DNA of 64,000 bases from Thalassospira indica (GTDB taxonomy: Bacteria; Pseudomonadota; Alphaproteobacteria; Rhodospirillales; Thalassospiraceae): positions 3,660,001 through 3,724,000 of the forward strand of contig NZ_CP031555.1 of the NCBI RefSeq assembly GCF_003403095.1. Direction: 5' to 3'. Numbering within the stretch: the first letter of the stretch is position 1; each line of letters starts with the position of its first letter. The notes under the pieces were generated by a model, which was given only the letters and a program-made list of their open reading frames with translations, did no database searches and had not been told where the DNA came from. A program made the translations under genes and the position numbers. Shown piece by piece: positions 9,076 through 18,941 of the stretch.

Positions 9076-10113
9076 ATGCCCTTTGACCTTGGCCAGCAGT
9101 CGCTCGGCATAATTGTGATGACCTTTGCGGTCTGCACACTGATTATCGGTTTTGCTGGGACCCGACTTGCAGGAATTGCCGTCAAACTGGCCGAGCGCAC
9201 AGGCATGGGGCAAATCATCGCAGGCGCGTTGTTTGTCGGCATGTCGACCAGCCTGCCGGGCAGTGTCCTGTCGGTGACTACCGCGTGGCAGGGACATACC
9301 GATCTTGCGATTGGCAACGCCCTTGGCGGGATCGCCGCCCAGACAACCTTTCTGGCGATTGCCGATCTGGTTTATCGTAAGGGCAATCTCGAACATGCCG
9401 CCGCAAGCGCTACTGGCCTTGCGCAAACCACCCTTCTTTTAAGCATGCTGTCCGTGCCGCTTCTGGCCTATGCCGGGCCGGAATGGATGATTTTTCATAT
9501 TCACCCGGCATCAATCCTTTTGTTTATCATTTATGCGTTTGGTCTGAACCTTTTGTCGGAAATCCGCGATGAACCGATGTGGCATCCCAAGAAAACCGAC
9601 CTGACCGAAGAAGACGCCAAACATGACGAAGCCGACACCCACCCGGAAAGCTCCGTTCGGCTATGGGGTGAATTTCTGGCCTTCGCCCTTCTGACCGCCA
9701 TTGCCGGTCACGTCATCGGGCAGGCCGGCCTTGCAATCGTTGCAGTGACCGGGATCAGTGAAACCGCCGTTGGCACCTTCCTGACTGCGATTTCAACATC
9801 CTTCCCGGAATTTGTTTCGGCCATTGCCGCGGTGAGGATGGGGGCAGTTAATCTGGCAGTCGGCGACATCATCGGCGGCAATGCCTTTGATGTGCTGTTT
9901 TTGGCCGCATCCGACTTTGCCTATCGCGAAGGGTCGATCTACGCCGCCTTTACCGATCAGCACATCTTCACCATCGCGCTGGTCATTCTGATGAGCGGGG
10001 TGTTGCTGTTAGGCATGCTCAACCGCGAACGCCGTGGCATTGGCAATATCGGCTGGGAAAGCTTCGCGATGCTGGCACTTTATGGTGGATCAATATTCTA
10101 TCTGGCGGGCTAG
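9076..10113 (+). CDS. CaCA-family sodium/calcium exchanger-like protein
   Basis: 345 residues with about ten transmembrane helices in two halves, separated by a charged loop (about 160-195). The second alpha-repeat is canonical (STSFPEF, Glu245; GGNAFD, Asn269). The first repeat reads MSTSLPGSV, with Gly62 where the ion-binding Glu normally lies, and GGIAAQ in place of the usual GSN-type motif. The family exchanges cytosolic cations for Na+ or H+ across the inner membrane. Loss of one of the two key acidic residues suggests altered ion selectivity or a non-Ca2+ substrate. The stop codon lies in a 19-bp tandem duplication. Confidence 0.8.
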   Translation: MPFDLGQQSLGIIVMTFAVCTLIIGFAGTRLAGIAVKLAERTGMGQIIAGALFVGMSTSLPGSVLSVTTAWQGHTDLAIGNALGGIAAQTTFLAIADLVYRKGNLEHAAASATGLAQTTLLLSMLSVPLLAYAGPEWMIFHIHPASILLFIIYAFGLNLLSEIRDEPMWHPKKTDLTEEDAKHDEADTHPESSVRLWGEFLAFALLTAIAGHVIGQAGLAIVAVTGISETAVGTFLTAISTSFPEFVSAIAAVRMGAVNLAVGDIIGGNAFDVLFLAASDFAYREGSIYAAFTDQHIFTIALVILMSGVLLLGMLNRERRGIGNIGWESFAMLALYGGSIFYLAG

Positions 10114-10132
10114 ATTCTATCTGGCGGGCTGG
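10095..10132. repeat. 19-bp tandem duplication across a stop codon
   Basis: ATTCTATCTGGCGGGCTAG (10095-10113) is followed immediately by ATTCTATCTGGCGGGCTGG. The copies differ at one base. The first copy encodes the last residues and TAG stop of the exchanger gene. Confidence 0.9.
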
Positions 10133-10149
10133 CCTGTGGCGTAAACGCC

Positions 10150-12756
10150 TCAAAGCACTTCCTTGACCTTGGTCGCAAGGTCTTTGAGAGAGAATGGCTT
10201 GGGCAGGAAGTGTACGCCATTTTCTTCATCAAGCTCATCGCGATAGGTATCTTCGGCATAGCCCGAAATAAAGATGACCTTCAGTTCCGGCTTTTGCTCG
10301 CGCAGCATCCGGATCAAGGTCGGGCCATCAATGCCCGGCATAACCACGTCCGAAATCACCAGATCAATGACCTTGTCGGTATTATTGAGCACCTCAAGCG
10401 CGTTGTCGCCGTTATTGGCTTCGAGCACGTCATAGCCCTTGCTGCGAAGAGCCCGTGCACCAAAGGTCCGGACCGCATCCTCATCCTCGACCAGCAAGAT
10501 TGCGCCGGTGCCGGTCAGATCGCGCGACGGGGTTTCTTCAACGACAGCCTGTGTTTCGGCAATCTCAGCCTCGGATGCCTCATAGCGCGGCAGATAGATG
10601 GTAAAGGTCGTGCCTTTGCCTTCTTCGCTGTTGACCGCGATGAAGCCACCGGTCTGTTTGACGATGCCATACACGGTTGAAAGCCCAAGACCCGTCCCCT
10701 CGCCGCGCTGTTTGGTCGAGAAGAAGGGCTCGAAAATGCGGGTAAGGTTTTCTTTCGGAATGCCAATCCCGGTATCGGTGACCTTGATGCCGATATAATT
10801 GCCCGGCGGGATGACCTCGGTGCCGGTTGCGGTCGGCTCGTCAATAATTTCGGTGCTGGTCTGAACCGTAAGCGTCCCGCCCTCGCCCGCCATGGCATCA
10901 CGCGCATTGACGACAAGGTTAATGATCACCTGATCAAGCTGACCCGGATCGACCTTGACCAATCCGATGTCGCGACCGTGGCTGACTTTAAGATCAATCT
11001 TCTCGCCAATCAGGCGGCGCAGAAGATTGGACATCTCGGCCAGGGCATCAGTGATATTGATGATTTTCGGCTGCAAGGTCTGACGGCGCGAGAACGCCAA
11101 AAGCTGCCGGACAAGGTTGGCAGCACGGTTGGCATTCTGCTTGATCTGCATGATATCGGCAAAGCTCGGATCACCCGGCCCATGACGCGACAGCAACAGA
11201 TCACAGAACCCGATCATTGCGGTCAGAAGGTTATTGAAGTCATGCGCCACCCCACCGGCAAGCTGACCAACAGCCTGCATTTTCTGGGACTGGGCAAATT
11301 GTTCCTCAAGGTTCTTCTGTTCGGTCGTATCAAGGAAGTTCAAAAGCAACGCACCGGCTTCACCCGAACGGCCTGCGACACGTTGCAGATAAATCTGGGC
11401 GGCAACCCCGCGTGAACCGGCAAGGCGGGCTTCGATCTGTCCGCCTTTGCCCATGCCCATCACGGCCTTCGACAAATAGCGCGCCACTTCGTCGCGGTCT
11501 TCAGGCAGGATCAGCTCAAGGATGGAGCGCCCGACAACCTTGTCATGGTTTTGTCCGGCCGTGACAATGAAGGACCGGTTGGCATCGGTAACCGTGCCCG
11601 ACATATCCGCCAGAACAATCGAAAGCGGGCTTTCATCAAAGAACCAGCGCACCCGGCGTTCGGTTTCAGCCAGCGCATGTTCCCATTCATGGGCAGGCAT
11701 CGGATCGGGGAAGATCACGGCCTGACTGCGTACAGGGCCCGTGCCCGGCGCATTGATCGAATGGGTCACAAAGCAGCGAATGGGCTCGCCACCGGCCACC
11801 TTGAACTTGACCTCGCCGTTGACCCCGTCACCGACGATCAAATCGGCAAGTTCGACGGAACCATTGTTAAAGTCTTCGGGCTCCCCGCCAAGCCAGCTTG
11901 CCAGACGGCGGTTGAGGTACAGAATGCGTCCTTCTTCATCAAGGCCACACACCCCGACCGGCAAACGTTCGATCATCTGATCGGCATGCTCAAAGCCGCT
12001 TTGCGCCGTTGCAACCGGCAGGTTGGCCGCCATTTCGGTGGCCTGAGGTGCAGACAGGGCAAAGCTCTTCTGGGGTTCTGAGGGCGGCAAGAGCAAGGAC
12101 GCATCGCTATCGGCGAGAACGACACTATCCACACCGTCAACGGTCCACAGCATTTGGCCGGCACGCGCATTCGCCGCAGTCACCGAAATACGCAGACACG
12201 CACCGTTAGGCGATTTGGTCTCATCCAGCTTGCCGTCATCCTGTTCGACATCATCAGCATTCTCGCCGCCATCGTTATCCGAGGCAGCATTGTCTGATTG
12301 AAGTTTTTCGGAGCGCGAAAGATCGACAAACATCTGTCCGCCTTCGCCGCGCATGGCGCGCGTACGAAGCTCTGCAAGTTCGTCACTGCCAATCCCGAGG
12401 AAGGACAGACGTGCCTCAAGCGCGGACAACATGTCCGACCCTGCATCAATGCCGAGCTTGGATGAAAAGGCCGGGTTGGCATAAAGCGTCTTGCCATAGG
12501 CATCAATCAAAGCAACGCCGATGTCGGATTTGGCAAAACCGGAAATCAGCGGCCCAAGGCCATCATGCCCGCCATTGCGCAGCTTTGCCGAGAGGGACAG
12601 CGACGCAACCGCCACAACGGCGACACCGGTGACCATCGCCCCGATAATCCACATCAGGCGCGCATCAAGACCCGCCTTTGCCAACACATCCATCAGGACG
12701 AAGACAAACGCGACAAATGCGACACTTACAGCAAGGATAAGTCCCCGAAACAGCAC
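10150..12756 (-). CDS. cckA: Cell-cycle hybrid sensor histidine kinase CckA
   Basis: 868 residues. Two N-terminal transmembrane helices (about 5-28 and 34-55) anchor it in the inner membrane. Three PAS-like segments follow (around 72, 260 and 370), then a HisKA helix with phospho-acceptor His505 in GGVAHDFNN, a HATPase domain with the G-boxes DTGIGIP and GTGLGLS, and a C-terminal receiver domain (751-868) with Asp803. In alphaproteobacteria CckA drives the ChpT-CtrA phosphorelay controlling the cell cycle and, in this order, motility. The order of domains and the H-box context fit CckA rather than a generic hybrid kinase. It is convergent with the exchanger gene, 36 nt apart. Confidence 0.92.
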   Translation of the reverse strand: MLFRGLILAVSVAFVAFVFVLMDVLAKAGLDARLMWIIGAMVTGVAVVAVASLSLSAKLRNGGHDGLGPLISGFAKSDIGVALIDAYGKTLYANPAFSSKLGIDAGSDMLSALEARLSFLGIGSDELAELRTRAMRGEGGQMFVDLSRSEKLQSDNAASDNDGGENADDVEQDDGKLDETKSPNGACLRISVTAANARAGQMLWTVDGVDSVVLADSDASLLLPPSEPQKSFALSAPQATEMAANLPVATAQSGFEHADQMIERLPVGVCGLDEEGRILYLNRRLASWLGGEPEDFNNGSVELADLIVGDGVNGEVKFKVAGGEPIRCFVTHSINAPGTGPVRSQAVIFPDPMPAHEWEHALAETERRVRWFFDESPLSIVLADMSGTVTDANRSFIVTAGQNHDKVVGRSILELILPEDRDEVARYLSKAVMGMGKGGQIEARLAGSRGVAAQIYLQRVAGRSGEAGALLLNFLDTTEQKNLEEQFAQSQKMQAVGQLAGGVAHDFNNLLTAMIGFCDLLLSRHGPGDPSFADIMQIKQNANRAANLVRQLLAFSRRQTLQPKIINITDALAEMSNLLRRLIGEKIDLKVSHGRDIGLVKVDPGQLDQVIINLVVNARDAMAGEGGTLTVQTSTEIIDEPTATGTEVIPPGNYIGIKVTDTGIGIPKENLTRIFEPFFSTKQRGEGTGLGLSTVYGIVKQTGGFIAVNSEEGKGTTFTIYLPRYEASEAEIAETQAVVEETPSRDLTGTGAILLVEDEDAVRTFGARALRSKGYDVLEANNGDNALEVLNNTDKVIDLVISDVVMPGIDGPTLIRMLREQKPELKVIFISGYAEDTYRDELDEENGVHFLPKPFSLKDLATKVKEVL

Positions 12757-12897
12757 GCGACCGCCTTTAACGACAATAACTTAACAAAATAGTCTATACT
12801 TTTAGCTGCTTATCGCCCAACTGGCTACCGACAAGTTTGTCGTCCATCACACAGCCCGGCAATCCCCCCAAACCGAACGCAACGCCCGCAAAATATG

Positions 12898-12932
12898 CGA
12901 AAGGCAGGAACCAAGAATGGTCCTGCCTTTCG
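12898..12932 (-). terminator. Terminator-like hairpin after the chemoreceptor gene
   Basis: CGAAAGGCAGGA pairs with TCCTGCCTTTCG about 50 nt past the chemoreceptor stop on the minus strand. The stem is strong but the T-run is poor. Confidence 0.55.
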
Positions 12933-12981
12933 AAGATTACAATTCCGCGGTTTCAGTTCACGATTTTGCTGTGATCAATAC

Positions 12982-14985
12982 CTAGCGGCTCAGACGCTTA
13001 ACCTGCGCTTCGTCGAGTTTGATGCCGTCGAATTCAACGCTAACTCCCTCGTCGCTTACATTGCGTACGATGGCACGTACGGGTTTGTTCAAACCAGGAA
13101 GTTCAACTTCGACCTTGGTGCCCAAAGCAATTCTCTCATTGCACGAGAGCTTCGCCCCGCGTTCGGAGATGTTTTCAAGTCGCGCCTTCGATGCCTTACC
13201 GCCAAAGCTGATAGCCACATCCTTCGAGGCGCGATGACGGGTCGAAGAGCGACGGTCAACATCAGAGGTCGAAGTCCGGACAACTTCGACGAGCACATTG
13301 CGAAGATCTCGCACAGCATGTGCGACCTTCTCGGAAAGAGCACCAACCTCGGCGGCAAGTCGCCCCGTGCCCGATGCTTCTTCGGAAACCTCATTGATCC
13401 GACTCGAAACTTCACGGGATGCATCAGCGGTTTCGTTTACATTACGTGCGATTTCCGATGTTGCAGCACTCTGTTCCTCGACGGCAGCCGCAATCGCGGT
13501 CGAAACTTCATCCATTTCGTGGATTTTCTCGGCGATGGTTGCCACTGCCGTAACGGCGGAATCCGTCACCGCCTGAATTTCCGCAATTTGACGGGTAATT
13601 TCATCGGTCGAACGGCTGGTCTGCGTTGCCAGATTCTTGACTTCCTGCGCAACCACGGCAAAGCCCTTGCCTGCATCACCGGCACGGGCGGCCTCGATGG
13701 TGGCATTCAAGGCAAGAAGGTTGGTCTGCTCGGCAATGCCGGAGATCAGCTCCACTACCTCGCCAATGCCACGCACGCTGTCTGCCAGCTGCGAGACGGT
13801 TGCTTCTGTTGTGCGGCTGGCCTCAACAGCGTCTTCACTGACCCGGTTGGCACGTGAAATCTGACCATTGATTTCGCCCAGCGAAGAGTTCAGTTCTTCA
13901 CCGGCACCGGCAACCGCTTCTACCGTCGCCAGTGCCTGTTCAGAGGCCGCAGCAACGGTCTGGGAATTGCCCTGAACAAGGTCGGCAGAACTCGACATGC
14001 GATGGGCTGCCTCTGCCAGTTCACCGGTTTGTCCCGAAATGATTTCAACTACGCGGCGGGTTTCATTTTCAACCCGCTCGGCCATTTCCATTAGAGACTG
14101 GCGGCGCTGCTTTTCGGATTCCAAGCGATCAGCTTCTTGCTGTTCGCGCATTTTAAGGTTGTTCAAACCGGTTTCGCGGAACACATGCATAACCCGAACC
14201 AGATCGCCGACTTCGTCACTACGCTTGGTTTCAGTGAGTTTGACGTCATATTTGCCATCAGCCAGTTGCGCCAGCGTGGTCACGCTCTCGGCGACCGGTG
14301 CTGAAATGCGGCGATGCATGACCCATGCAATCAATGCACAAACAATGATTGATGCAATGGTCACTGCCGTTGTAAGAACGAAAACAAACTCAACATTGCG
14401 TTCAAGGCCATGAAGCTTGTCGACCAGGGCTTGTTCGATTGAGATACTATAGGTATCGGTGTACTCGACAGCAACTTCAAGCGCCGCAGCAAGGTTTGCC
14501 GCAGCATCATCAAAGTTGCCCATCATCTTGTTGCCAACTTCAGGACCACCGTTGATATAGCCCTGCGCCATTTCCTTGCCAGCGGCATAATAAGCCGGAA
14601 AAGCGGCCTCGACCTTTTCAAGGGATGCTAGCAACTCATCCTGCCCCAGCTTTTCAGCCAGAGCTTTTGCTTTTGCCAAGTTTTCTGCCAATGCCTGTGC
14701 AGCGATTTCGGCCTCGTCAAAGCCGTCATTGAGGCCATCAAGCCCACGGGTCGCAGAAATATCGGTCAACCATTGCTGAACCTGAACAACATTAAAGCGC
14801 GCGCCCTCAATCGCCTTAATCAAGCTCGGTACATCCAAACTGACAACCACACCAATTTCGGCAGCTTCATGAGTCGCACGACGGCTCTCGCCATTCACGA
14901 TACCTATACCAAAAGCCACCGCGATCAGCATGACGACGATAATCGCGTTCGACAGGGCTATCTGCCCGGCAATCCTCAATTTCAT
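12982..14985 (-). CDS. Methyl-accepting chemotaxis protein with C-terminal PilZ domain
   Basis: 667 residues. A first transmembrane helix (about 9-30), a helical periplasmic sensor region, a second transmembrane helix (about 198-222), a HAMP domain and a methyl-accepting signalling domain with the conserved tip ([23 protein letters not shown]) make this a chemoreceptor signalling to CheA/CheW. The last ~90 residues form a PilZ domain, with an RRSSTR basic motif near 577-582 and NISERG at 605-610, the two signatures that bind cyclic di-GMP. This would let second-messenger levels tune the receptor output. The neighbouring flhB cluster supports a motility role. Confidence 0.93.
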   Translation of the reverse strand: MKLRIAGQIALSNAIIVVMLIAVAFGIGIVNGESRRATHEAAEIGVVVSLDVPSLIKAIEGARFNVVQVQQWLTDISATRGLDGLNDGFDEAEIAAQALAENLAKAKALAEKLGQDELLASLEKVEAAFPAYYAAGKEMAQGYINGGPEVGNKMMGNFDDAAANLAAALEVAVEYTDTYSISIEQALVDKLHGLERNVEFVFVLTTAVTIASIIVCALIAWVMHRRISAPVAESVTTLAQLADGKYDVKLTETKRSDEVGDLVRVMHVFRETGLNNLKMREQQEADRLESEKQRRQSLMEMAERVENETRRVVEIISGQTGELAEAAHRMSSSADLVQGNSQTVAAASEQALATVEAVAGAGEELNSSLGEINGQISRANRVSEDAVEASRTTEATVSQLADSVRGIGEVVELISGIAEQTNLLALNATIEAARAGDAGKGFAVVAQEVKNLATQTSRSTDEITRQIAEIQAVTDSAVTAVATIAEKIHEMDEVSTAIAAAVEEQSAATSEIARNVNETADASREVSSRINEVSEEASGTGRLAAEVGALSEKVAHAVRDLRNVLVEVVRTSTSDVDRRSSTRHRASKDVAISFGGKASKARLENISERGAKLSCNERIALGTKVEVELPGLNKPVRAIVRNVSDEGVSVEFDGIKLDEAQVKRLSR

Positions 14986-15196
14986 AAAGACATTCCCGTT
15001 AGAAAAGGCACATATTTTTGCAATGGACTAGGCGTACATAACCGCCCGTATAGTATCAAAAACACGCAATGGGAACCACTAATTTGCTTCTACCACCTAT
15101 GCGGCAATCACCGATCGCCGCAAATCATTGCAAGCAAAACGTACTATAGTATTACAGAAAGTAATTTTTATAGATCAGACGGACCTAAGAAGCTTA

Positions 15197-16267
15197 CTAT
15201 CCAAGCTTCTTGCCACGTTGACGGAAAACGAACGAGATGATTTCGGCAACGGCCTTGTAGTGCTCGGGCGGTATTTCCTGATCGATTTCAACGGTGGCAA
15301 ACAGGGCACGCGCAACCGGCGGGTTTTCCATGATCGTGATGTTGTGCTCCTCGGCAACTTCACGAATTTTAAGCGCGACATTGTCCTGCCCCTTGGCGAT
15401 ACAAACCGGGGCCCCCATGGTATCGATGTCATATTGCAGGGCGACGGCAAAGTGCGTCGGGTTGGTGATGACCACGTCGGCCTTGGGCACGTTTGACATC
15501 ATGCGCTGCTGGGCGCGTTCCATCCTGATCTGGCGGACCTTTGCCTTGATCTCGGGGCTACCCTCGGTCTGTTTGTATTCGTCCTTGATCTCCTGCTTGG
15601 ACATTTTCATTTTCTGATTGAACTCGTACTTCTGATAGGCAAAGTCGAGCCCGGCAATCACCGCAGTGAGCGAGATCGTCGCAATCAGCAGGATCACAAT
15701 CATGTCGTAAAGGCGTTCCAGCGTCAGGCCGAGCGACAGCTGGGGATACAGTTCAACGTCCATCAGTTCAGGCACGATCACGAGGCCCAGCACAACCCCA
15801 ACAAGGATGATCTTGCTGACGTTTTTGACAAACTCGACCATGCTTTTCATCGAAAACAGGTTCTTGAGCCCGGTCAGCGGGTTCAGTTTATCGGGCTTGG
15901 GTTCGATCCGTTCCATCGCAACAACGATACCGTTCTGGACAATATGCCCGGCTGCGGCAAAAAACATCAACAGCACAAACGGAATGCCCAGAACCCAAAG
16001 CATGCCCAAAATCACGTCTTCAAACAGACCGGGAATGCCCGCCTGGGTGACGTCAAATCGGTGCGGATGCTCAAGGAAACCGACAGCAAGATCACGAACG
16101 CTTGCGGCCATGCTCGGCCCGAGCATGGTCATGACAAGACCACCGCCGAACAGGATCATGAAGTTGCCGACTTCCTTGGAAACCGGCACCTGACCTTTCT
16201 TTCGCGCGTCCTCAAGCTTTTTACTTGTGGGGTCTTCTGTCTTTTGGCTGTCGTCTTCTTCTGCCAT
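15197..16267 (-). CDS. flhB: Flagellar export switch protein FlhB
   Basis: 356 residues. An N-terminal polar segment is followed by four transmembrane helices and a cytoplasmic autocleavage domain with NPTH at 269-272, the site where FlhB cuts itself to switch export from rod/hook to filament substrates. The basic juxtamembrane segment before NPTH is present. ATG 16267 (MAEEDDSQKTEDPT) fits the family N-terminus; an ATG at 16279 and a TTG at 16288 are also in frame. It is the last gene of a fliQ-fliR-flhB cluster on the minus strand. Confidence 0.97.
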   Translation of the reverse strand: MAEEDDSQKTEDPTSKKLEDARKKGQVPVSKEVGNFMILFGGGLVMTMLGPSMAASVRDLAVGFLEHPHRFDVTQAGIPGLFEDVILGMLWVLGIPFVLLMFFAAAGHIVQNGIVVAMERIEPKPDKLNPLTGLKNLFSMKSMVEFVKNVSKIILVGVVLGLVIVPELMDVELYPQLSLGLTLERLYDMIVILLIATISLTAVIAGLDFAYQKYEFNQKMKMSKQEIKDEYKQTEGSPEIKAKVRQIRMERAQQRMMSNVPKADVVITNPTHFAVALQYDIDTMGAPVCIAKGQDNVALKIREVAEEHNITIMENPPVARALFATVEIDQEIPPEHYKAVAEIISFVFRQRGKKLG

Positions 16268-16317
16268 TGGCAAACCCATGCTTGGCAATGCGGGGGAAAA
16301 TGCTGCCCGTCATTGCC

Positions 16318-17082
16318 TTACGGACTAAGAAACGCCTCAAGCCCGTTCTCGAAATATGCAAGATAAACCATCATCATGGATGGCAGGGCCAAGGTCAACA
16401 AAAGCAGTGCGATCGCGATCTGGACCGGCATCGCGACAAAGAACACCGGCAATTGCGGCATCAGCTTGTTAAGCAGACCCAACGCAATCTGCAAACAGAT
16501 CGCGACCACCAGAAACGGTGCCGACATCTGCATTGCAATCGCGAAGCTGTCATTCAGCGCCCTTGCAAAAAACTCGCTCATATCACCAACCGGCAAAACA
16601 CCGCCCGGCGGAAACAGGGTATAGCTTTCAAACACCGCCTGGATCATCAGGTGATCCATCCCGGTGGCAAACAGCAACACCAACCCGACCTGCATCAGGA
16701 AATTACCGGTCACAGCACTTTGCGCCCCGGACAACGGATCGGCGGTGAAGGCGTTCGCCATCGATGACAGATAGGCAATAATCGACCCGGCAGTCTGGAT
16801 TCCGGCCATCATCACCTGGGCGAACAGGGCAAAGAACAATCCCACCGTGACTTCATATCCGATACCCACCAGAAGAGACGGCGCATCAGCGGGCTGTGGC
16901 GGGAAAAGCGGCCCGGCCAACGGCGAAATGACAACCGCCACCCAAAAGGCAAACAACAGGCGCGCGCGTGCCGGAACGGCACGCGCCCCGATACCCGGCA
17001 TAAAGGCAAAGGCCGCCCCCACCCTGGCGAAAGTCATCAGGACGACGTAAACATTCAGCGTAAGAAGTTCTTGAAGATCCAT
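16318..17082 (-). CDS. fliR: Flagellar export gate protein FliR
   Basis: 254 residues from ATG 17082, with six or so membrane-embedded helices. It forms the export gate with FliP and FliQ. The N-terminal pattern (TLNVYVVLMTFARVG...PGIG) and the central LxGxxxPLSG-like region are typical. An in-frame start at 17106 would add eight polar residues (MSKAVEDD). A 51-nt gap follows fliQ and a 50-nt gap precedes flhB, so the three genes are probably one operon. Confidence 0.95.
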   Translation of the reverse strand: MDLQELLTLNVYVVLMTFARVGAAFAFMPGIGARAVPARARLLFAFWVAVVISPLAGPLFPPQPADAPSLLVGIGYEVTVGLFFALFAQVMMAGIQTAGSIIAYLSSMANAFTADPLSGAQSAVTGNFLMQVGLVLLFATGMDHLMIQAVFESYTLFPPGGVLPVGDMSEFFARALNDSFAIAMQMSAPFLVVAICLQIALGLLNKLMPQLPVFFVAMPVQIAIALLLLTLALPSMMMVYLAYFENGLEAFLSP

Positions 17083-17133
17083 GTCGTCTTCGACTGCCTT
17101 ACTCATTCACGCTGGCGGGCGGCGGGTTTAACG

Positions 17134-17403
17134 CTAATTCGGTAGCCCGATAAAGTGGTCAACCATTCGGCCCATAAATTCAACCATCTCGGTCATCATC
17201 CATGGCAGCAAAACCAGAAGCGCGATGAAGATCACCAGAATTTTGGGCACGAAGGTCAGTGTCATTTCCTGAATCTGTGTCAGGGCCTGAAACAGGGCGA
17301 TGATCAGGCCAACCCCAAGCGCAATAAGCATCAACGGCGTGGTGACTTTCAGCAGTGTCCACACCGCGTCATAGGCCACGTCCATGATTTCAGCTTGATC
17401 CAT
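17134..17403 (-). CDS. fliQ: Flagellar export gate protein FliQ
   Basis: 89 residues, the normal FliQ size, with two long hydrophobic helices and the conserved GLIIALFQALTQIQEMTL segment between them. It packs around FliP/FliR in the export gate inside the MS ring. It is the first gene of the fliQ-fliR-flhB group, separated from fliE by a terminator hairpin. Confidence 0.96.
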   Translation of the reverse strand: MDQAEIMDVAYDAVWTLLKVTTPLMLIALGVGLIIALFQALTQIQEMTLTFVPKILVIFIALLVLLPWMMTEMVEFMGRMVDHFIGLPN

Positions 17404-17536
17404 CGGGTCTTCCTGTTTCGCCGTCTTGTCATGCGGGCCGCTTCGGGCCTTTATCCTTCATACAGGATTTATCACGGGTTTTGCCATGATTTCCTGACTT
17501 ATCAAACGCTTCCTTGCGGATTTCCCCAAAAACACA

Positions 17537-17564
17537 AAAACCGCACGAATGATCGCGCGGTTTT
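17537..17564 (-). terminator. Terminator after flgB-flgC-fliE
   Basis: AAAACCGC...GCGGTTTT with an inner CGA/TCG extension. On the minus strand a T-rich tract follows. It lies just past the fliE stop and separates that operon from fliQ. Confidence 0.75.
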
Positions 17565-17588
17565 ATCAAGGGCGTCTGAAAATGCCGA

Positions 17589-17915
17589 TCAAACCGGCAT
17601 GTTGAGAATGCTCTGATAGGCTTCAACGGCCTTGTCACGAACCGAGACAACGGTACGCAGGGTAACTTCGGCGGCGGATACCGCAGTCACCACTTCGTGC
17701 AGTTCGGCATCACCGGTAATGGCCTTTTGGGTCATCTGTTCGCTGACTTTCATGGTATCGCGGGCATCATATGCCGCCCCCTTGACCATGTCGGCAAAAC
17801 TTTCCCCCGGATTCACGGACTGGCCCGAACCGGTTACGGTTTCCGTAACGGTGTTGGTCTTGCCAGCGGCCGCATTACGGTAGGCAGAAATAGCATCGTT
17901 GAAGCTTGCGACCAT
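17589..17915 (-). CDS. fliE: MS ring-rod junction protein FliE
   Basis: 108 residues from ATG 17915, chosen because AGGA lies nine nt upstream; an in-frame TTG at 17924 is too close to that site. The C-terminal half carries the FliE pattern (ITGDAELHEVVTAVSAAEVTL...VEAYQSILNMPV). FliE is the first exported rod component and links the MS ring to FlgB. It is the third gene of flgB-flgC-fliE. Confidence 0.95.
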   Translation of the reverse strand: MVASFNDAISAYRNAAAGKTNTVTETVTGSGQSVNPGESFADMVKGAAYDARDTMKVSEQMTQKAITGDAELHEVVTAVSAAEVTLRTVVSVRDKAVEAYQSILNMPV

Positions 17916-17960
17916 GGGTATCAATCCTTAAGCGTGTTCTTGTCCCGTTATATCGACTGC

Positions 17961-18368
17961 CTACTGCAGGATATCAAGGGTCTTGAGCAACATACTGCGC
18001 GATGACTGGATCACATTGAGGTTGGCCTCGTATGAACGCTGTGCTTCGCGCATATCCATCATTTCGACCAGCGTTTCAACGTTCGGGGTCTGAACATAGC
18101 CCTGATCGTTTGCTGCCGGATGGCTTGGTTCATATCTCATACCAAAATCAGAGCGATCCGGCATCACCTTATTGACCTTGACCATCTCAACGCCAACTTC
18201 GCGGTCCATGACGTTTTTAAACGTCAGAAGCTTACGGCGATAGGGCTCCTGCCCCGGTGCCGTTGCAAGGCTGTCTGCGTTGGCAACGTTTTCAGCCGCA
18301 ACACGAAGACGGGTACCCTGTGCGCGCATACCGGCAGCCGAGATTTTAAAAGCCTTGTAAAGTTCCAT
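17961..18368 (-). CDS. flgC: Flagellar proximal rod protein FlgC
   Basis: 135 residues, normal length. The N-terminal helix (AFKISAAGMRAQGTRLRVAAENVANADS) and the C-terminal EANLNVIQSSRSMLLKTLDIL helix are the axial-family signatures that pair as a coiled coil in the rod. A 23-nt gap follows flgB. Confidence 0.97.
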   Translation of the reverse strand: MELYKAFKISAAGMRAQGTRLRVAAENVANADSLATAPGQEPYRRKLLTFKNVMDREVGVEMVKVNKVMPDRSDFGMRYEPSHPAANDQGYVQTPNVETLVEMMDMREAQRSYEANLNVIQSSRSMLLKTLDILQ

Positions 18369-18391
18369 GGTTCTTACTCTCTAACGACAGG

Positions 18392-18793
18392 TTAAATGCG
18401 GCCAAGGGCCGAAATGAACATTGATTTCTGTTTGGCATACAGACGGGTCATGGTCTGATAATCGACCTGGTTTTCGTTCATCTTGACCATCTGTTCTTCA
18501 AGGATGACGGCGTTTTTGCCCGGTGCGACTTCATAGTTCTTGCGCACTTCCTCGTCCTTGAAGTTCTGCGGTTTGTTAAGACCCTGACTATGGCCCGGCG
18601 TGGTCGCCTGCATCGCAAGGATGAACTGACGGTCGCGGCCGATATTCTTCGGGTCGAATTCCTTAAGATCGTTGGCGCGGTAGTTCGGCGTATCGGAGTT
18701 AGCAATATTCTGCGCGATGACTTCCTGACGCTGAGTCAGCCAGTCCATCTTCTCTTTGAGGTTGGCGAACATGCCAAGTTTGCCGATATCCAT
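18392..18793 (-). CDS. flgB: Flagellar proximal rod protein FlgB
   Basis: 133 residues from ATG 18793, which has a strong AAGGAG site. The reading frame runs further upstream, but that part overlaps the sigma-54 promoter and has no family similarity. The family pattern RQEVIAQNIANSDTPNYRA is present near the N-terminus, with MTRLYAKQKSMFISALGRI at the end. It is the first gene of flgB-flgC-fliE and divergent from csrA. Confidence 0.96.
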   Translation of the reverse strand: MDIGKLGMFANLKEKMDWLTQRQEVIAQNIANSDTPNYRANDLKEFDPKNIGRDRQFILAMQATTPGHSQGLNKPQNFKDEEVRKNYEVAPGKNAVILEEQMVKMNENQVDYQTMTRLYAKQKSMFISALGRI

Positions 18794-18925
18794 TTCCTGC
18801 TCCTTGTCTGCGCGTCTTGCAGTATTGAGTGCGCGGGTAAAGCCGAAGTTAACATCACGCCCTGATCGGACCCGGATCGTTCGAAGGGCCGTTTTTGCCG
18901 CCCCGATAAATCCTGCCAATACAAA

Positions 18926-18941
18926 TGCACGTAGCGTGCCA
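18926..18941 (-). promoter_or_regulatory. Sigma-54 promoter of flgB-flgC-fliE
   Basis: On the minus strand it reads TGGCACG-CTAC-GTGCA. The -24 box is perfect and the -12 GC is correctly spaced (12 nt from the GG). The start codon of flgB lies about 130 nt downstream. Confidence 0.75.

Noticed and set aside
12895..13857. 320-residue plus-strand frame opposite the chemoreceptor
   Set aside because: It overlaps the conserved signalling and PilZ domains on the other strand and shows Cys/Phe-rich composition unlike a real protein.
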